The position numbers were made by a program, and so were the translations under genes. From Loktanella sp. (lineage in GTDB: Bacteria; Pseudomonadota; Alphaproteobacteria; Rhodobacterales; Rhodobacteraceae), in the NCBI GenBank assembly GCA_017390475.1, contig JAFPBO010000031.1:124001-188000 (forward strand): a stretch of DNA of 64,000 nucleotides, written 5' to 3'. Below the pieces are notes generated by a model that was given only the letters and a program-made list of their open reading frames with translations, did no database searches and was not told the DNA's origin. Positions 60,045-64,000 of this stretch are shown in pieces (position 1 is the stretch's first letter; each line of letters begins with the position of its first letter).

Positions 60045-60995
60045 TCAGAAGCTGAGCTTGCTGATTGATTTGGAGATGAACCCGTTGGTTCGTTCGAGCG
60101 TCACCATCTCACCGAAGGCGATGTGCAACCACGCATCGTCATCATCTGTCAGAGGCTCTGATGCAAAAATGGCTGATGTTGCCTCGCCTTCGGGGCAGAC
60201 ATCGACCTCGTAAGTGCCTTTTTTGTCCTGAAAATTTCTGCCCATCAGTAGATACATCGGCTCCAGCAGCATCGACAGCGCATAATCATGCGTTTCCGAC
60301 TCCGGGTCGCGTAGGTCTTTCCAATCGCCTTTCATGTCGGTTTCACCATCGCGCCCGCAGCCGAAGTTGACCCCGATGATCTTGTTCGGCGCAACCAGCG
60401 CGATCTTCAGCTTGGTCAGTGCCGCCAGATCAAGCGTCTTCATCGCCGCGCGGATCAGTTTCAGCATTTTTTCAAACCCAGTCTTGACCTGTTTGTTACT
60501 GTCGCCTTCCAGCAACGACAGAAGCAAGACATAGAGAAACTCTGTATCAGTAGTGCCGCGCATCTGTTTGAGATAACGATCCTCGCAATGCTGCAACAAT
60601 TCCCTTTGTAAGATATTCCAGTTTGGCAACGCCCCGTTATGCGCGATGATCCAAGGGGTTTCGTCATATGACATGGGGTGACAATTTTCATCGGCGAGGA
60701 CCACATCAGCGTTGTAATCCGACGCTCTAACATGTGCTAGAACGGTGCTGCCCTGCAGGCTGGGAATGATCCCCCATGCGTTGTCGTCGTAAAAGGCTGC
60801 CATCGGCCTGTGATAGAGAAACGGTTCTTCGGGTTTCAGCAGATGTTCGCTCCACGCGCCAAATCCCCAACCGGCAAGCTGCAGCTGTGGGTGAAGTTTT
60901 GGGTCAAGGCTCTGGTTGATCAGGCTATTTTCTGGCTCAAGCAGCAAGCTTTCAAGCGGTATTTCTGGCCCGATGTAGGCAAGGACGCGGCACAT
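60045..60995 (-). CDS. Class II glutamine amidotransferase
   Basis: About 316 residues. The start MCRVLAYIG exposes Cys2 as the Ntn-hydrolase nucleophile. Further motifs are AHVRASDYNADV, WIIAHNGALPNW and GTTDTEFLYVLLL, as in EgtC/YafJ-type amidotransferases. The start is set at ATG 60995 so that Cys follows Met; five extra residues from 61010 would block this. It probably releases ammonia from glutamine or hydrolyses a gamma-glutamyl bond. The neighbouring polyglutamate hydrolase-like gene hints at gamma-glutamyl chemistry. Confidence 0.9.
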   Translation of the reverse strand: MCRVLAYIGPEIPLESLLLEPENSLINQSLDPKLHPQLQLAGWGFGAWSEHLLKPEEPFLYHRPMAAFYDDNAWGIIPSLQGSTVLAHVRASDYNADVVLADENCHPMSYDETPWIIAHNGALPNWNILQRELLQHCEDRYLKQMRGTTDTEFLYVLLLSLLEGDSNKQVKTGFEKMLKLIRAAMKTLDLAALTKLKIALVAPNKIIGVNFGCGRDGETDMKGDWKDLRDPESETHDYALSMLLEPMYLLMGRNFQDKKGTYEVDVCPEGEATSAIFASEPLTDDDDAWLHIAFGEMVTLERTNGFISKSISKLSF

Positions 60996-61079
60996 TTTGT
61001 CTCCAGACATGTCAGGTTCGTGTAGTCCGGGCTGCTAAGCAAGACGCGGTTCAAACTGCACAACGATGGATTGCTGACC

Positions 61080-61190
61080 CTATAGGTATCTGCCGCGTTG
61101 TACAGTGAACAGCGATGTGCGTCGCCTTATCCGTTCCCGCTTCAAGAGCTGAAAGAAGCTCTCGGAAACGGCGTTTGCTTCTATGTTTGT
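61080..61190 (-). pseudogene. IS3-family OrfB fragment
   Basis: The minus-strand frame contains NAVSESFFQLLKRERIRRR, the region with the catalytic Glu of IS3-family DDE transposases. Only about 35 residues remain. It lies in a 626-bp gap between the amidotransferase and the methyltransferase-glycosyltransferase gene. Confidence 0.6.
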
Positions 61191-61380
61191 AAAGCGGAAG
61201 GAACCAAGGCCGGTGGGGCGCAGGGGGTTGGATGGTTGGACACGTCTGCGATGATAAACTCTGATGGTGACCAAAATCCCGTATCAGCGATACTAGAACT
61301 GCCAGATAAAAAACCTGATCCAACCACAGAAGCTTTTGGTTGAAAGCTCGCACGAAGTGAGAGGGCGCGGCACGAACTGG

Positions 61381-61530
61381 ACAGACCAGAGGCTGACACG
61401 GCGTGGGGCTGCCGACGATCTGGACATTGGGTTTTCGACCTTGAATAGATGGGTGACGGCGCTGCGCCACGGATGGCTCAAACGAGCACGTGGGGCGGCG
61501 CAATATGATGACAGGTCCACCCTAAAATGA
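61381..61530 (+). pseudogene. IS3-family OrfA fragment
   Basis: The frame contains RLTRRGAADDLDIGFSTLNRW, matching the helix-turn-helix of IS3-family OrfA proteins, and stops at about 50 residues. It is on the opposite strand to the OrfB fragment, so the two come from rearranged or separate insertions. The remaining gap to 61600 shows no gene. Confidence 0.55.
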
Positions 61531-61621
61531 GCATGTCACCTTGCGCTACGACTAAGACTTGTTCAAAGTTAAAGTCTGTCAAAGAAGATGCAACTATAAG
61601 ATGAATAAGAAGAACGGTGTC

Positions 61622-64000
61622 ATGGCGACTTTACTCGAAACGTTCCGCGCTCACGATGGTAAGCGGAGTGATAAATGGTTGGCGAATATCGCCGCTTACG
61701 AGAGGCTCTTTGCGCCCTATCGTGACCGACCCGTCCGGATCCTCGAAATCGGGATCCAAAACGGTGGTTCGCTCGAGATCTGGTCCAAGTTCTTCCCAAA
61801 CGCCGTGGCCATCATTGGATGTGATATCGACAAAAAATGCCGGGACTTGACCTACGACGATCCGAGGATCTCGGTGGTCGTGGGCGATGTGAATGAGCCC
61901 GCCGTTTTTGAAAAGGTTTCGTCGATCTGCAGCGAGTTCGACATTATCATTGATGATGGCTCCCATGTTTCGGGCGACATCATTCGTGCGTTTGCAAAGT
62001 TCTTTCCGGTCGTCTCCGTTGGGGGCATGTTCATTGCCGAAGACCTGCATTGTAGCTACTGGGCAGATTATCAAGGTGGTCTGGAATATCCTGGATCGTC
62101 CTTGAACTTCTTTCGACGTCTAGCTGATCTCACCAACAAGGAACATTGGGGAGGGGCGCTTACTGCCGCAGATAGCTTGTCATATTTCTCTGAGCTATAT
62201 GACTGCAGCTTTGATGAGATGCCCCTTCTGGGTGTAGCAGAAGTTTCATTCATGAACTCGTTGGCGGTGGTTGTCCGCGACACTCCCGAAAAACGCGCCT
62301 TGGGACCCCGCTTGGTGGTAGGGCCCGACGCTCAGGTGAGAGATTTATCTCTCGGTCTCGACGGTATGGTGTGCCCAGAGTCGCCGCAGAATGAGAATGC
62401 TTACGGACCGGCTAGCCTCCGTAGAGAAACGCTGAACGATATCATCGCTCAACGCGATGCTACGATTGCTACCCGCGACGCTACGATTGCTACCCGCGAA
62501 AAGGAACTCAGAGACATTGCGAACGATCTGAATGCGCTGAAACGGGAGCACTCGGCTCTTAACATCCAGCGCCAGCGCCTGGTCGATGATGATTCGGCGC
62601 TACGTCGGGATCTCGCCCATGCCCGGTCACGTGCCCTCCGCATTTGGCTGGAATACCTGACCCACAAGGCTCTTCTGAAGCTATCTGCGTCCAGATTGCC
62701 TCTTGCTAGTCGAACCAGGGATCGCTTTGCCCGCAGCGCAGCCAAGCGTGATCCCGACCGGTCTCTGAAGGATCCGAACCCCATTTCAGGTAAACCGGCC
62801 AAAACGCGTACTGTTCGTCAAAGTAACTTGCGGCGTTTAGCCTTCCATAAAAGTGGTAAGCCGCGCGGCTGGTTCCGGGCGATCGCATTAGAGAACCCAG
62901 GTGGAGAAGTGCGTTCTTTTTTCCGCCGTGCCTTCTACAAGAAAAACGGTGACCTGCGGCCCGATGTTGCAGCCTATATGACCTTTTCGCAAAATTATGG
63001 CATGTCTGGATTGCCGCGTGACCCTGAGGAAGTCGCCCGAACCCTTTTTGCTAATCAGCAGGCTGAACTGACTCCAGCAGCCGCTGAAACAATGATAGCT
63101 AAACTACCGTATCAGCCGCTCGTTTCGATTATCATGCCAGTCTACAATACACCGATTGAATGGCTGAGCCGTGCAGTCGAGTCGCTCCAGGAGCAATATT
63201 ATGCTAACTGGGAGCTTTGCGTCGTTGACGACTGCTCGCCTAACGAGGATCAGCGCCGCCTCCTAAGAGAAATGGCCAAAGACGATCCGCGGATTCGGCT
63301 GGCTGTGATGCCCGCCAACGGTGGTATTTCGGCCGCCTCGAACCTCGCCCTTAAGATGGCGCGAGGCGAGTTTGTCGCACTGGTTGACCATGACGATGAG
63401 ATTACCCCAGACGCGCTGTTGCGTGTGATGGAGGCGATTAACTCTAACCCAGACACTGATTTCCTCTATACTGACGAATGCAAGATTTGCGACACGTCTG
63501 ATCGTCGGCTTTTCCATTTCATGCTCAAGCCAGATTGGTCTCCAGAGATCATGTTCAATTCCATGTTGACCGGCCACCTGACTGTCTACCGCACGGTATT
63601 GGTGCACCAAATCGGTGGCTTCCGCAGTGATTATGATTTCTCGCAAGATTATGACCTAGCCCTTCGGATGGCAGAAGTGTCGCGAAACGTTATTCATGTC
63701 GAACGTATTCTATATCTGTGGCGGGCAATTAGTGGATCTGCGGCTTCGGGGGGCAAAGATTTCGCTAGGGAGACAAATATTGCTGCACTTAGCGATGCCC
63801 TGGTGCGGCGTGAAATCAACGGAACAGCAGAAATCGAAGGACACGCAAACCGTGTGCGGTTAACGCTGCCCACGGAGGGAGCAAGAGTATCAATCGTAAT
63901 CCCATCAGATTCGACAAAAAATCTGCGGCTCGCGCTGGATGCGATCCGCGATGGCACGGATTACAACGACTACGAGGTGTGTGTCGTCTGTAACAGCGAG
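61622..64000 (+). CDS. SAM methyltransferase-GT2 glycosyltransferase fusion, 3' partial
   Basis: The frame is open to the window end, at least 790 residues. Residues 20-200 resemble a class I methyltransferase of the cephalosporin hydroxylase/CmcI-like type (RILEIGIQNGGSLEIW, then FDIIIDDGSHVSGDI). A coiled-coil stretch with two near-identical ATIATRD repeats follows at about 279-290. Then comes a GT2 domain (PLVSIIMPVYNTPIEWLSRA, CVVDDCSP, ALVDHDDEITPD, and DYDFSQDYDLALRM), and a second GT2-like domain begins near the edge (ARVSIVIPSDS). Such fusions build and cap surface polysaccharide. ATG 61601 is an alternative start seven codons upstream. Confidence 0.85.
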   Translation, partial: MATLLETFRAHDGKRSDKWLANIAAYERLFAPYRDRPVRILEIGIQNGGSLEIWSKFFPNAVAIIGCDIDKKCRDLTYDDPRISVVVGDVNEPAVFEKVSSICSEFDIIIDDGSHVSGDIIRAFAKFFPVVSVGGMFIAEDLHCSYWADYQGGLEYPGSSLNFFRRLADLTNKEHWGGALTAADSLSYFSELYDCSFDEMPLLGVAEVSFMNSLAVVVRDTPEKRALGPRLVVGPDAQVRDLSLGLDGMVCPESPQNENAYGPASLRRETLNDIIAQRDATIATRDATIATREKELRDIANDLNALKREHSALNIQRQRLVDDDSALRRDLAHARSRALRIWLEYLTHKALLKLSASRLPLASRTRDRFARSAAKRDPDRSLKDPNPISGKPAKTRTVRQSNLRRLAFHKSGKPRGWFRAIALENPGGEVRSFFRRAFYKKNGDLRPDVAAYMTFSQNYGMSGLPRDPEEVARTLFANQQAELTPAAAETMIAKLPYQPLVSIIMPVYNTPIEWLSRAVESLQEQYYANWELCVVDDCSPNEDQRRLLREMAKDDPRIRLAVMPANGGISAASNLALKMARGEFVALVDHDDEITPDALLRVMEAINSNPDTDFLYTDECKICDTSDRRLFHFMLKPDWSPEIMFNSMLTGHLTVYRTVLVHQIGGFRSDYDFSQDYDLALRMAEVSRNVIHVERILYLWRAISGSAASGGKDFARETNIAALSDALVRREINGTAEIEGHANRVRLTLPTEGARVSIVIPSDSTKNLRLALDAIRDGTDYNDYEVCVVCNSE

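Overview
The window looks like the chromosome of a marine-type alphaproteobacterium in the Rhodobacteraceae (Roseobacter group). The evidence is the serC RNA leader in front of serC-serA, a FAD oxidoreductase-SelD fusion next to mnmH, a RepC-type replication protein, and the overall gene style. No 16S or ribosomal protein other than L34 is present, so the genus cannot be fixed.

Region 1 (1-11.5 kb) is accessory DNA that reads as an integrated mobilisable plasmid or island. It holds the tail of a two-gene SNF2-helicase operon of unknown role, a decayed IS6-family insertion, and a type II restriction-modification operon on the minus strand (C5-cytosine methylase with N-terminal HTH, Vsr, MvaI/BcnI-like nuclease). 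A ColE1-style mobilisation block follows (MobC, relaxase, and two small genes nested in other frames inside the relaxase gene), then a RepC-like initiator.

Region 2 (11.8-35.7 kb) is ordinary chromosome: serine synthesis (serC, serA), selenium-dependent tRNA modification (mnmH, selD fusion), an AttEFGH-like ABC export operon, thiolase, yaaA, hspQ, a lytic transglycosylase, lolA, a ROK kinase, ttcA, and the rpmH-rnpA-yidD cluster. It continues with a TVP38-family membrane protein plus flavoprotein disulfide reductase, a sensor kinase, and tRNA-Arg(ACG).

Region 3 (35755-57190) is a complete Tn7-like transposon inserted 9 bp beyond the CCA end of tRNA-Arg(ACG). Its ends are inverted repeats starting TGTC, with matching 17-bp TnsB-type sites, and it is flanked by a perfect 5-bp duplication, CAGCC. 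It encodes TnsA, TnsB, TnsC and two TniQ proteins; one TniQ lies directly inside the tRNA-proximal end. The cargo is almost all candidate anti-phage defence: a large PD-(D/E)XK protein; a four-gene cassette with a QueC-like enzyme, an OGG-like HhH glycosylase, a PfkB-nucleoside deoxyribosyltransferase fusion and a small MGSSGSG-starting protein; a Septu-like HNH/ATPase pair; a GHKL ATPase-nuclease fusion; and an AbiH remnant. A second, decayed copy of the left end sits immediately beyond the right-hand CAGCC, so the same site has been hit at least twice.

Region 4 (57.2-64 kb) returns to chromosome-like genes: a small membrane protein, an SPFH protein, a poly-gamma-glutamate hydrolase-like enzyme, a class II glutamine amidotransferase, IS3 debris, and a large methyltransferase-glycosyltransferase that runs off the window.

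The best candidate for an undescribed system is the QueC-like cassette at 47.4-50.4 kb. It carries QueC- and OGG-like components reminiscent of type IV CBASS, but I see no CD-NTase. The small partner protein would expose an N-terminal glycine after methionine removal.
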